From Ralstonia sp. UBA689 (GTDB taxonomy: Bacteria > Pseudomonadota > Gammaproteobacteria > Burkholderiales > Burkholderiaceae), in NCBI RefSeq assembly GCF_002298975.1, contig NZ_DBMV01000012.1, forward strand, positions 1-29,251: 29,251 nt of DNA. The letters run 5' to 3'. The translations under genes and the position numbers were made by a program. This document shows, in pieces, positions 1 through 6,591 of this stretch. Within the stretch, counting starts at the first letter, position 1. Each line of letters opens with the position of its first letter. The notes beneath the pieces were generated by a model. The model saw nothing but the letters and a program-made list of their open reading frames with translations. It made no database searches and was not told where the DNA came from.

Positions 1-71
1 TTGCCTCCTTCCCCTCCCTGCGACAGAAATTCAAGGGGAAGTCGCCATCTCGGGCGCGCCTTTCTTTGCTG

Positions 72-97
72 ACTTTCTTTGGCAAGACAAAGAAAGT
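72..97. repeat. Intergenic palindrome ahead of madL
   Basis: A perfect 10-bp inverted repeat (ACTTTCTTTG / CAAAGAAAGT) with a 6-base loop. It is followed by a G/C-rich tract at 101-118. Palindromes of this style are, from memory, dispersed intergenic elements in Ralstonia, Cupriavidus and Burkholderia genomes, but I could not search for copies. It lies in the gap before madL and could form an mRNA hairpin there. No gene is visible in 1-214; the window probably begins just after an upstream malonate gene. Confidence 0.6.
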
Positions 98-214
98 GAG
101 TCGGCCCCGGCAGGGGACGAAAACAGGGACACACCATCAACCCAAATGGTTTGCCCCCAAACAGCAGCACACATAACAGGCGAAACACCGCCGCTTTCCT
201 TCAGGAGACAAGAC

Positions 215-622
215 GTGATCATTTACGGTACGACCTTGCTGGCGCTGTGTCACCTCGCCGGCCTCTTCCTGGGCGACTTGCTCGGCCAGGCCATCGGCGT
301 GAAGGCCAATGTAGGCGGCGTGGGCATCGCGATGCTGCTGCTCATCTTCGCGCGACTCTATCTGCACCGGCGTGGATTGATGCCGGCCGCCACGGAAGCC
401 GGCGTCTCGTTCTGGGGCGCCATGTACATCCCGGTGGTGGTGGCGATGGCCGCCACGCAGAACGTGGTGACGGCGCTGCGCGGCGGGCCGGTCGCACTGC
501 TCGGCGCCATTGGCGCGGTGGTGGTGTGCGGTGTCTGCATCGCACTGATCAACCGCACGGGCAAGGCAGAAGACAGGCAACCGCTGCCGCCGCTAGCCGA
601 GTCCGAACAAGTCAGCGCATAA
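215..622 (+). CDS. madL: Malonate transporter subunit MadL
   Basis: Small subunit of the two-component MadLM malonate carrier in the inner membrane, which imports malonate (probably cation-coupled) for malonate decarboxylase. The product is 135 aa with about four hydrophobic segments and a polar C-terminal tail. The start chosen is GTG 215, because AGGAGA (203-208) lies six bases before it and the protein then begins directly with the first membrane segment (VIIYGTTLLALCHLAGLF). A longer reading from 146 has no such site and adds residues unlike the family. madM follows after 10 bases. The madL-madM-mdcG-mdcH order matches malonate utilisation operons. Confidence 0.88.
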   Translation: MIIYGTTLLALCHLAGLFLGDLLGQAIGVKANVGGVGIAMLLLIFARLYLHRRGLMPAATEAGVSFWGAMYIPVVVAMAATQNVVTALRGGPVALLGAIGAVVVCGVCIALINRTGKAEDRQPLPPLAESEQVSA

Positions 623-632
623 GGAGACCGCC

Positions 633-1397
633 ATGTTCTCAATGTTGGAGAAGGTTCTGCAGCACAACGGGCTGGTCGCCGCGTTTGCTGTCGTCGGGCT
701 GATCATGGGCCTATCGATGTGGCTGTCCAAGAAGCTGACCTTCGGGCGCATACACGGTTCGGCCATTGCCATCATGATCGGGCTGGTGCTCGCCTATTGG
801 GGCGGCATGCAGACCGGCGGCGAGCGCGGCCTGGCCGATCTGAAGCTGTTCGGCGGCATCGGCCTGATGGGCGGCGCCATGCTGCGCGACTTCGCCATCG
901 TGGCAACTGCCTTCGAGGTGCAGGTGACGGAGGCGCGCAAGGCAGGTCTGATCGGCGCCGTGTCGCTGCTGCTGGGGACGGTGCTGCCGTTCATCGTCGG
1001 GGCGCTGGTTGCACGCGCGTTCGGCTACACCGATGCGGTCAGCATGACGACCATCGGCGCGGGCGCGGTCACGTATATCGTCGGGCCGGTCACGGGCGCA
1101 GCGCTGGGTGCCAGCTCTGACGTCATGGCACTGTCGATCGCCACGGGCCTCATCAAGGCGATCCTGGTGATGGTCGGCACGCCGTTTGCGGCGAAGACGC
1201 TTGGGCTGAACAACCCGCGTGCAGCGATGGTGTTCGGTGGGCTGGCGGGCACGGTCAGCGGCGTGTCGGCAGGGCTTGCGGCCACGGACCGGCGGCTGGT
1301 GCCCTACGGCGCCCTGGTGGCGACATTCCACACGGGCCTGGGCTGCCTGCTGGGGCCATCGGTGCTGTTCCTGGCGACGCAGGCGCTGGTGCGATGA
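633..1397 (+). CDS. madM: Malonate transporter subunit MadM
   Basis: Large subunit of the MadLM malonate carrier, an integral inner-membrane protein of 254 aa. The chain is almost entirely hydrophobic, with glycine- and alanine-rich helices (for example GGIGLMGGAMLRDFAIVATAFEV) and only short polar loops. The ATG follows an AAGGAG motif at 621-626. Its stop overlaps the mdcG start by 4 bases, so transport and decarboxylase maturation genes are probably translationally coupled. Family assignment rests on sequence style plus strict adjacency to madL and the mdc genes. Confidence 0.88.
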   Translation: MFSMLEKVLQHNGLVAAFAVVGLIMGLSMWLSKKLTFGRIHGSAIAIMIGLVLAYWGGMQTGGERGLADLKLFGGIGLMGGAMLRDFAIVATAFEVQVTEARKAGLIGAVSLLLGTVLPFIVGALVARAFGYTDAVSMTTIGAGAVTYIVGPVTGAALGASSDVMALSIATGLIKAILVMVGTPFAAKTLGLNNPRAAMVFGGLAGTVSGVSAGLAATDRRLVPYGALVATFHTGLGCLLGPSVLFLATQALVR

Positions 1398-2029
1398 CAC
1401 ATCCACCGCTGCGCGCACACGATCTGCTGTGGGTGTCCGAGACGCCCACGGCGACGGACGGCGCGCCGTTGCCGGACTGGGCCGTCGCCGTGTACAGACA
1501 GGGCGCGCCCGTGGTGGTGCGACGCGCACCGCACGGGGCAGATGGCGTGGTGCCGGTTGGCCTGCGCGGCAGCGCGCGGCATGAACGCTGTGCGGCCACC
1601 GTAGCCGCCACCAGCATCACGCGCGTGATGACACCTGAAGCGCTTGCGGGCACTGCGGCCACCATCGCGCACGACGCGCCCTTCGCAGCGCTGCGCACCC
1701 TACGCGCGCTGGCATTCGCGCTTGATGCCCTCGGCTGGGCGTGGGGCCCAACCGGCGGTGCAGGCTTTGCGCTCGCCAGTAGCCTGCCCGTGCTGCACGC
1801 GGACAGCGATCTTGACCTTGTCGTGCGTATGCCAAATGCGCCATCGGCCGCGCACTGTGCGCGCCTCGTCAACGTGCTGGAAAGCACCGAATGCCGTGTC
1901 GATCTGCAGATCGACACCGGCCACGGCGGCTTCGCGCTGCGCGACTGGCTCGCCTCGCCACACCAGACGCTGCTCAAGACGGATCACGGCCCACGACTCG
2001 TCGCCGATCCTTGGAGCGAACGCGTATGA
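1394..2029 (+). CDS. mdcG: Malonate decarboxylase holo-ACP synthase MdcG
   Basis: Phosphoribosyl-dephospho-CoA transferase. It attaches the 2'-(5''-phosphoribosyl)-3'-dephospho-CoA prosthetic group to the serine of the malonate decarboxylase carrier subunit MdcC. The product is 211 aa, the usual MdcG size. A nucleotidyltransferase-like acidic pair is visible in the segment LHADSDLDLVVRMP, following the conserved WAWGPTGGAGFALAS stretch; this D-x-D arrangement suits metal-dependent nucleotidyl transfer. The gene overlaps madM upstream and mdcH downstream by 4 bases each (ATGA), so it sits in one tightly coupled operon. Confidence 0.88.
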   Translation: MTHPPLRAHDLLWVSETPTATDGAPLPDWAVAVYRQGAPVVVRRAPHGADGVVPVGLRGSARHERCAATVAATSITRVMTPEALAGTAATIAHDAPFAALRTLRALAFALDALGWAWGPTGGAGFALASSLPVLHADSDLDLVVRMPNAPSAAHCARLVNVLESTECRVDLQIDTGHGGFALRDWLASPHQTLLKTDHGPRLVADPWSERV

Positions 2030-2958
2030 GCATCCTGTTCATGTTCCCCGGCCAGGGCAGCCAGCGCGCGGGCATGCTGCATGCATTGCCGGACGGCCCA
2101 GTTGCCGTGCAAACGCTGGCCGAAGCGGGCGACGTGCTGGGCAGCGATCCGCTTGCACTCGACACGGCAGAAGCATTGCGCTCGACCGTCTCCGTCCAAC
2201 TCTGCCTGCTGATAGCGGGTGTGGCCGTAGCACGCACGCTCGTCCGCCAAGATGCCGTGCCCGACATGGTGGCTGGACTGTCGATTGGCGCATGGCCGGC
2301 AGCGGTAGTGGCTGGCGTGCTCGATTTCAGCGATGCGCTACGGCTTGTCCGCCTGCGCGCGCAGCTTATGGAAGACGCCTACCCGGGCGGCTACGGCATG
2401 GCGGCCATCATCGGGTTGGCAGAGCCGGAAGTGAGTGCCATCGTTGCGCAGGTCCACTCCGCAGCAACGCCGGCCTTCGTCGCCAACCTCAACGCAGAGC
2501 GGCAGATTGTGGTGGCGGGCAGCGATGCCGCGCTTGCGCAGGTCATGGCGCGCGCGCAGGCGCACGGCGCATCGGCGGCGATCCGGCTTTGCATGGCGGT
2601 GCCGTCGCATTGCCCGCTGCTCGACGCGCAGGCAGTGGAGTTGGCAGCCGCCGCAGCAAAGGCCACCGTCCACGCGCCGCAGGTCACCTATGTGAGCAGC
2701 AGCCGCGCACGTGCGCTCTTTCGCGCAAATCTCATCGTCGAGGATCTTGCCTGGAACATGGCGCGGCCCGTGCTGTGGCACGACACGCTGCGGCATGCAT
2801 TCGAGCGTGGTGCGCGCATGGCGGTGGAGGTGCCGGGAGGCGGCGTGCTGACGCGGCTGGCGCAGGGCGTGTTTGCCGATGACGCCGTGCTCGATGCGGG
2901 CGGCGGGCTGGATGCGGTGCGGGTACGGATACAGCGCCAGCGGCGCGCCGACAGATGA
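2026..2958 (+). CDS. mdcH: Malonate decarboxylase malonyl-CoA transacylase MdcH
   Basis: Malonyl transferase that primes malonate decarboxylase by loading a malonyl group from malonyl-CoA onto the carrier subunit. The product is 310 aa, FabD-like: N-terminal FPGQGSQ (8-14), nucleophile motif GLSIGAW with Ser86, and the active-site His195 in AVPSHCPL. The first residue of the GxSxG region is G-L rather than the FabD G-H; as far as I recall this is normal for MdcH. The start is ATG 2026, inside the mdcG stop (ATGA overlap). A longer in-frame reading from 1891 would run through mdcG and is rejected. This is the last gene of the operon; a convergent regulator ends 18 bases downstream. Confidence 0.88.
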   Translation: MSILFMFPGQGSQRAGMLHALPDGPVAVQTLAEAGDVLGSDPLALDTAEALRSTVSVQLCLLIAGVAVARTLVRQDAVPDMVAGLSIGAWPAAVVAGVLDFSDALRLVRLRAQLMEDAYPGGYGMAAIIGLAEPEVSAIVAQVHSAATPAFVANLNAERQIVVAGSDAALAQVMARAQAHGASAAIRLCMAVPSHCPLLDAQAVELAAAAAKATVHAPQVTYVSSSRARALFRANLIVEDLAWNMARPVLWHDTLRHAFERGARMAVEVPGGGVLTRLAQGVFADDAVLDAGGGLDAVRVRIQRQRRADR

Positions 2959-2976
2959 GCGCAACGCTCGATCTCG

Positions 2977-4041
2977 CTACCGGGCATCTCCCGTGTGCAC
3001 GTGGGCCGGCGACTCGCCTGCAGCCGACCGCCAACGCTTTGGCGTCATCCCGGTCCACCTCCTGAACGCGCGATTGAAGGCGCTTTGTTCCGAGTAGCCA
3101 AGCAGCAGCGCAACCTCGGGCAGCGTCAGCCGGGCATCGCGCAGGTAGTCTTCGGCCATGCGCTGGCGGATGCTCTCCAGCAAGCCACGGAAATTCCAAC
3201 CGGATTCCGCCAGGCGCCGCCGCAAGGTGCGCCCCGAAATGTGCAGTTCCCGTGCAACAAGCTCCAGAGCCGCGTCCCCCGAAAAAAGATGGCGCGACAT
3301 CAACCGGCGGATGTCTTCCAGCAGATCGCTCATGTTCGGCAACGCCGCGGCAGACGCTTGCACCTGCGCTTCCAGCATCTGGACCAGCCCCGGGTCGGGC
3401 TGGCGCAACGGCATGCCGAGCACCGCTGCGGGAAAGCGGATGCGCGTGGCCGATTGACCGAACAATACCGGACAGCCAAAGAAATGCTCGTACGGCGCAG
3501 GATCGTCCGGCTCGGGCTCGACAAAATGCACCGAGTCCGGCACCACGTCCGCCCCCGTGATGTTGCGCGCGAACTGCACCAACGACGCAAGGCCGCATTG
3601 GTTGGCCAGCAGCCCGATCGCACGCGAGTCGTCGCCCCACTCCAGCACCACGCTCTGGCCATCGAAGTACTGCCGAACCGGGCTGACATCGTGCACCAGG
3701 CGCTGGTACTTCACATAACGTTCCATGGCGGCAGCAGCCGAGCTTGAGGCCAGCAACACATAGCCCAGCGGCCCCAGGTGCGCCGGGGTGATGCTCGCGC
3801 CAATGCGTACGCCCAGCACGGGGTCATTCAAGTGAATGGCCGCCAGCGTCAGCAGGCGCCTCCAGTGCTCGGCCCGATACGTCTGCTCGGGCCCAAGAGG
3901 AGGCATCGCTTCGCCCAGCACATCGCCGACGCTGACTTCCAGTCGTTCGAGATGCTCGAACAACAGACGGACGTACGAGCCCGGTACGTTGCCGGCAAGC
4001 GGAAGGTTGGGATTGGCGGAAAGGATGGCCTCGCGATGCAT
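2977..4041 (-). CDS. AraC-family transcriptional regulator
   Basis: DNA-binding regulator of 354 aa. The N-terminal two thirds resemble the ligand-binding domain of the OruR/ArgR-like AraC subgroup. The C-terminal part carries two helix-turn-helix motifs (ALELVARELHISGRTLRRRL and LPEVALLLGYSEQSAFNRAF, then RRWTGMTPKRWR), the canonical AraC signature. The start is taken as ATG 4041; a TTG at 4056 would add five residues and has no better ribosome site. The target is unknown. The gene is convergent with the malonate operon and divergent from the membrane protein at 4135, so that gene is the likelier target. A 17-bp direct repeat overlaps the start. Confidence 0.85.
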   Translation of the reverse strand: MHREAILSANPNLPLAGNVPGSYVRLLFEHLERLEVSVGDVLGEAMPPLGPEQTYRAEHWRRLLTLAAIHLNDPVLGVRIGASITPAHLGPLGYVLLASSSAAAAMERYVKYQRLVHDVSPVRQYFDGQSVVLEWGDDSRAIGLLANQCGLASLVQFARNITGADVVPDSVHFVEPEPDDPAPYEHFFGCPVLFGQSATRIRFPAAVLGMPLRQPDPGLVQMLEAQVQASAAALPNMSDLLEDIRRLMSRHLFSGDAALELVARELHISGRTLRRRLAESGWNFRGLLESIRQRMAEDYLRDARLTLPEVALLLGYSEQSAFNRAFRRWTGMTPKRWRSAAGESPAHVHTGDAR

Positions 4042-4078
4042 GGCCTGAAGTGTCAAAAAAGATGGCCTGAGCTGTCAA
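4040..4078. promoter_or_regulatory. Direct-repeat operator candidate for the AraC regulator
   Basis: Two 17-base copies, ATGGCCTGAAGTGTCAA (4040-4056) and ATGGCCTGAGCTGTCAA (4062-4078), match at 15 of 17 positions with a 22-bp period, about two helical turns. Same-face direct repeats are the standard binding arrangement for AraC proteins. The first copy overlaps the regulator's ATG and the second lies between the divergent genes, which would allow autorepression together with control of the gene at 4135. The operator role is inferred. Confidence 0.55.
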
Positions 4079-4134
4079 GCTGGAACAGATACGCAGTCCC
4101 TACGATTGGCGGCACAACAAAACAGGAGACCTTT

Positions 4135-4770
4135 GTGATCGCCACATCCGCCGCCCAAGCCCAGGCCGTACTGCGGGATTCCTCGCACTTCCAATGGTTC
4201 GTCATTCCCCTCTTGCTGCTGGTGATCTACGCATACGGGGAGCAGGCCGCCGCCAAACGCTGGGGCGTGGTGCTGGGCGGCATTGCCTTCTGGCTGATGG
4301 ACTGGGTCAATGAAATCTGGAACGGCTTGTTCTTTCATTTCTCCGGCTTCGCGCCGGTATGGGGTACGCCCGGCAGCTCCGCCTATGTGATCCTGATCGG
4401 CCTCAATATCGAGATCACCTTCATGTTCGCGATCATGGGCCTGTTTGCCGTACGCACGCTGCCAGCGGATCGCACATTGAGAATTTTCGGCATCAACAAC
4501 CGCTGGCTCTTCGCGTGCGTCAATTCCGTGCTCTGTGTGATCGTGGAAGTGTGGCTCAACCGCATCGGCGCGCTCACCTGGGAGTGGCGTGGCTGGAACG
4601 CGGGCGCACCGTTCCTGATCTGGCTGGTCGGTTACCTGCCGTTCTTTCTGGTGGCCTATTGGGTGCACGACATGGCGTCGATCAAGCGCCAGATTGCCAC
4701 CGTTGGCACGCTGGCCGGTGTGGTGGCGCTGGCACTGGGCATCTTTGGTGGCGCGTTTGGCTGGATTTGA
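4135..4770 (+). CDS. Conserved-type membrane protein of unknown function
   Basis: I do not recognise the family. The product is 211 aa with about six predicted membrane segments (near residues 20-34, 44-60, 84-106, 123-141, 156-176, 187-209) and an unusual density of tryptophans (for example WLMDWVNEIWNGLFFHF and LTWEWRGWNAG). Short charged loops suggest an integral inner-membrane protein rather than a secreted one. The start is GTG 4135 behind AGGAGA (4124-4129); a longer reading from 3778 runs antisense to the AraC gene and is rejected. It is divergent from that regulator, with the repeat 4040-4078 between them, so it is probably its target. Confidence 0.75.
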   Translation: MIATSAAQAQAVLRDSSHFQWFVIPLLLLVIYAYGEQAAAKRWGVVLGGIAFWLMDWVNEIWNGLFFHFSGFAPVWGTPGSSAYVILIGLNIEITFMFAIMGLFAVRTLPADRTLRIFGINNRWLFACVNSVLCVIVEVWLNRIGALTWEWRGWNAGAPFLIWLVGYLPFFLVAYWVHDMASIKRQIATVGTLAGVVALALGIFGGAFGWI

Positions 4771-4852
4771 ATGACCGTGCGTTTCGGGCCGGTCCTGCCC
4801 TGTGCACTAAGGGATAGTGCTCACGACACCTGAGACGACCGTTGGCACAAAA

Positions 4853-4882
4853 GAAAACGGGGCGCTCGGCCCCGTTCTTTTT
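4853..4882. terminator. Bidirectional rho-independent terminator
   Basis: A 7-bp perfect stem ACGGGGC/GCCCCGT with a 5-base loop, followed by TCTTTTT on the plus strand and an A-rich flank (AAAAGAAAA) on the left, which makes a T-run on the minus strand. It serves the membrane gene ending at 4770 and fits an original prfC transcript reading left through 4886. Its position directly beyond the short prfC copy suggests that copy is the ancestral prfC end. Confidence 0.8.
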
Positions 4883-4884
4883 GC

Positions 4885-5134
4885 CTTAAACGACTTCCCG
4901 CGTCTCCATGAACTGGATATCCGGAAACCGCTCCTGCGTCAGCCGCAGGTTCACCTGGCTCGGTGCCAGGTACACGTAATCGCCCGCACCATCGACGGCC
5001 ACGTTGTGGCCCGCCTTGTCGATCAGCTTGTCGATATCTTCCGGCTTGCCCTTGAGCCAACGGGCTGTGGCGCATTCGTACGGTTCGAAGATGGCGTCGA
5101 CACCGTATTCGTGCTCCAGGCGGTGCGCGACCAC
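4885..5134. repeat. Direct repeat, left copy (prfC 3' end)
   Basis: These 250 bases match 6342-6591 in the same orientation with three differences that I could find (at 4964, 4969 and 5120). All three are synonymous in the prfC frame. The identity stops sharply at 5134/6591 on one side and at 4885/6342 on the other. The copies bracket the effector-like insert. Confidence 0.93.
4886..5134 (-). pseudogene. prfC 3' fragment (orphaned C-terminus of RF3)
   Basis: It encodes 82 residues plus a stop, identical in protein sequence to the C-terminal end of the intact prfC (from VVAHRLEHEYGVDA to the final METREVV), with no 5' part, promoter or start of its own. At 5135 the sequence leaves the prfC frame abruptly. 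Three synonymous differences from the intact copy imply that the two ends came from different prfC alleles that were each under purifying selection. The strong terminator next to it suggests this is the displaced native 3' end. It is not expected to make protein. Confidence 0.9.
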
Positions 5135-5380
5135 GAAATCAGATTTTCCCTACATACAGTCCCTCGGGCGTCCGGTATAGAAGATTCATTCTCTGACCTC
5201 GAAGGAGCATGCATTGAAAACTGATCGCACCCGCAGCTTCCTGTCGTGCGGACACTCGCTCATAGCGCCACCACACTAAAACAGCCAGAAGCTCGTCAGG
5301 CACGCGGCCCCAATCCTGCTCGGCGCGCCCATTCAGTCCCTATCCATCCACTTGGCACCAATTCTCAAGCTTGAAGCACC
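5135..5380. other. Left flank of the insert, no convincing gene
   Basis: This stretch joins the prfC fragment to the effector-like gene. It holds an AAGGAG (5202-5207) followed by a TTG (5214) opening a 21-codon reading frame to TAA 5277-5279. That could be the stub of a lost gene or chance. No integrase, transposase or terminal repeat is visible. The promoter of the downstream pair should lie here, but no clear -35/-10 pair stands out. Confidence 0.5.
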
Positions 5381-6004
5381 ATGACCTATCTTGAAAAAGA
5401 GATTGAAGAAAACCCGATGTTACTTAGGGATTACAGAGATCTCGTTGAAGAGCAATTTCGCCACAGTCTTTTTAAAACACCTACGCCACGTGACATTGTC
5501 AGATTGCTCGATCTTGAGGAAGTGGAACATCGCATTGAAAAACGTCGGGCAAAACTTCTTTTTGATGGAAAATCCCTGCAATGGATCGAAGACAGATCGG
5601 CGCTGATGAGATGGTCAGCCTTTTCTGGAAAACCCGGATTCAGCGGGAAAGAACATCAAACAATGAAGGACGTCGGCCCGATCCCGGAAGGACTCTACGT
5701 TGCTCTGCAGTCGGACTTTCAGCGATGGGAGGACACGCCTTTCTTCAACCGTGCGGCATGCATACTGAACCTGATCAACATCAAGGTTGGACGATGGCCC
5801 GGGTGCACGATCGCATGGGGCACGCGTCGCATTGGCTTGCGCCCAAGCTCTGGAACAAACGTGCACGGCCGAAATAACTTCACCATTCACGGCGGCTGGT
5901 ATCCCGGCTCAATTGGGTGCATTGATCTCACCGACTCGATGGAATCGTTTGCGAAAGAGTTTTTGTACTATGCAAAAGACATGGAACTGGAAGTTCGCTA
6001 TTAG
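5381..6004 (+). CDS. Tlde1 (DUF2778)-type L,D-transpeptidase-like effector candidate
   Basis: 207 aa. Residues about 58-185 look like the Tlde1/DUF2778 domain, a family with T6SS effectors that attack peptidoglycan tetrapeptides in the periplasm. Visible signatures are LLFDGKSLQWI (59-69), DVGPIPEGLY (97-106) and the catalytic-type block FTIHGGWYPGSIGCIDL, with His170 and Cys180. Residues 1-57 form a charged, probably helical N-terminal extension of unknown role; there is no signal peptide, which fits delivery by a secretion apparatus rather than Sec. GC is clearly lower than the surroundings (about 40% in 5401-5460). The gene lies inside the prfC 3' duplication. No vgrG, hcp or PAAR gene is nearby, so T6SS delivery is inference; a housekeeping L,D-transpeptidase is less likely given the missing export signal. 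Confidence 0.78.
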   Translation: MTYLEKEIEENPMLLRDYRDLVEEQFRHSLFKTPTPRDIVRLLDLEEVEHRIEKRRAKLLFDGKSLQWIEDRSALMRWSAFSGKPGFSGKEHQTMKDVGPIPEGLYVALQSDFQRWEDTPFFNRAACILNLINIKVGRWPGCTIAWGTRRIGLRPSSGTNVHGRNNFTIHGGWYPGSIGCIDLTDSMESFAKEFLYYAKDMELEVRY

Positions 6005-6302
6005 AGCCGCCGCCGCAGCCATTCCCGGCTTTATCTTCGTGCTGATGCCATTGGAACTCTGGAGCGCATTGATAGCACCGCAGGAATACCCTTTTGCTGC
6101 ACAAGGCCCTGCCGCTGCCATGTGGACCTACCAATCGCAGGCCCACTATGTCATCTCGGGTGTCACGCTATGGATAACTAGTGGCATTGCAGCCTGGGCA
6201 CTGGTGGCCAAGCAAGCGAGTCGCCTCTCCAGACTAATGTGGTCTGGGCCGTTCGTTCTTGTGTGGGCGCTACTTGCGCTGGATGGGACGCGCTTGGTCT
6301 AG
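5970..6302 (+). CDS. Small membrane protein, candidate immunity protein
   Basis: 110 aa, not recognised by family. It starts at ATG 5970 inside the last codons of the Tlde1-type gene (35-base overlap, different frame) and ends 40 bases before the intact prfC stop. Three hydrophobic segments are visible: AIRAAAAAIPGFIFVLMPLEL, HYVISGVTLWITSGIAAWAL and MWSGPFVLVWALLAL. The overlap indicates translational coupling to the effector-like gene. A membrane protein coupled to a periplasm-acting peptidoglycan enzyme suits an immunity role, by analogy with Tlde1/Tldi1 pairs, although I see no sequence similarity to Tldi1. It could also be a membrane anchor or an unrelated cargo gene. Confidence 0.65.
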   Translation: MQKTWNWKFAIRAAAAAIPGFIFVLMPLELWSALIAPQEYPFAAQGPAAAMWTYQSQAHYVISGVTLWITSGIAAWALVAKQASRLSRLMWSGPFVLVWALLALDGTRLV

Positions 6303-6317
6303 CTTGCTCTATCTTGC

Positions 6318-6338
6318 AGCGGGGCCCGCGGCCCCGCT
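6318..6338. terminator. Hairpin between insert and prfC stop
   Basis: Perfect 8-bp stem AGCGGGGC/GCCCCGCT with a 5-base loop, immediately after the small membrane protein and just beyond the prfC stop. There is no real T-run on either strand, so termination may be weaker than at 4853-4882. It has the same GGGGC/GCCCC core as the terminator at the left copy but different flanks, as expected if it came with a related prfC allele. Confidence 0.5.
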
Positions 6339-6341
6339 CCT

Positions 6342-6591
6342 CTTAAACGACTTCCCGCGTCTCCATGAACTGGATATCCGGAAACCGCTCCTGCGTCAGC
6401 CGCAGGTTCACCTGGCTCGGCGCCAAGTACACGTAATCGCCCGCACCATCGACGGCCACGTTGTGGCCCGCCTTGTCGATCAGCTTGTCGATATCTTCCG
6501 GCTTGCCCTTGAGCCAACGGGCTGTGGCGCATTCGTACGGTTCGAAGATGGCGTCGACACCGTATTCGTGCTCCAGACGGTGCGCGACCAC
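6342..6591. repeat. Direct repeat, right copy (intact prfC 3' end)
   Basis: Partner of 4885-5134 at an offset of 1457 bases, same orientation, with three synonymous differences. This copy is fused in frame to the rest of prfC. With the left copy it forms the boundaries of the 1.46-kb unit that carries the effector-like gene and the small membrane protein. Confidence 0.93.

Noticed and set aside
4817..5224. A 135-codon plus-strand frame across the prfC fragment
   Set aside because: It is the antisense of the prfC 3' end continuing past the junction; no ribosome site or family match.
4885..6591. SXT/R391-type integrative element at prfC
   Set aside because: Those elements use the 5' end of prfC and carry an integrase and many genes. 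Here the 3' end is involved, the unit is 1.46 kb and no integrase is present.
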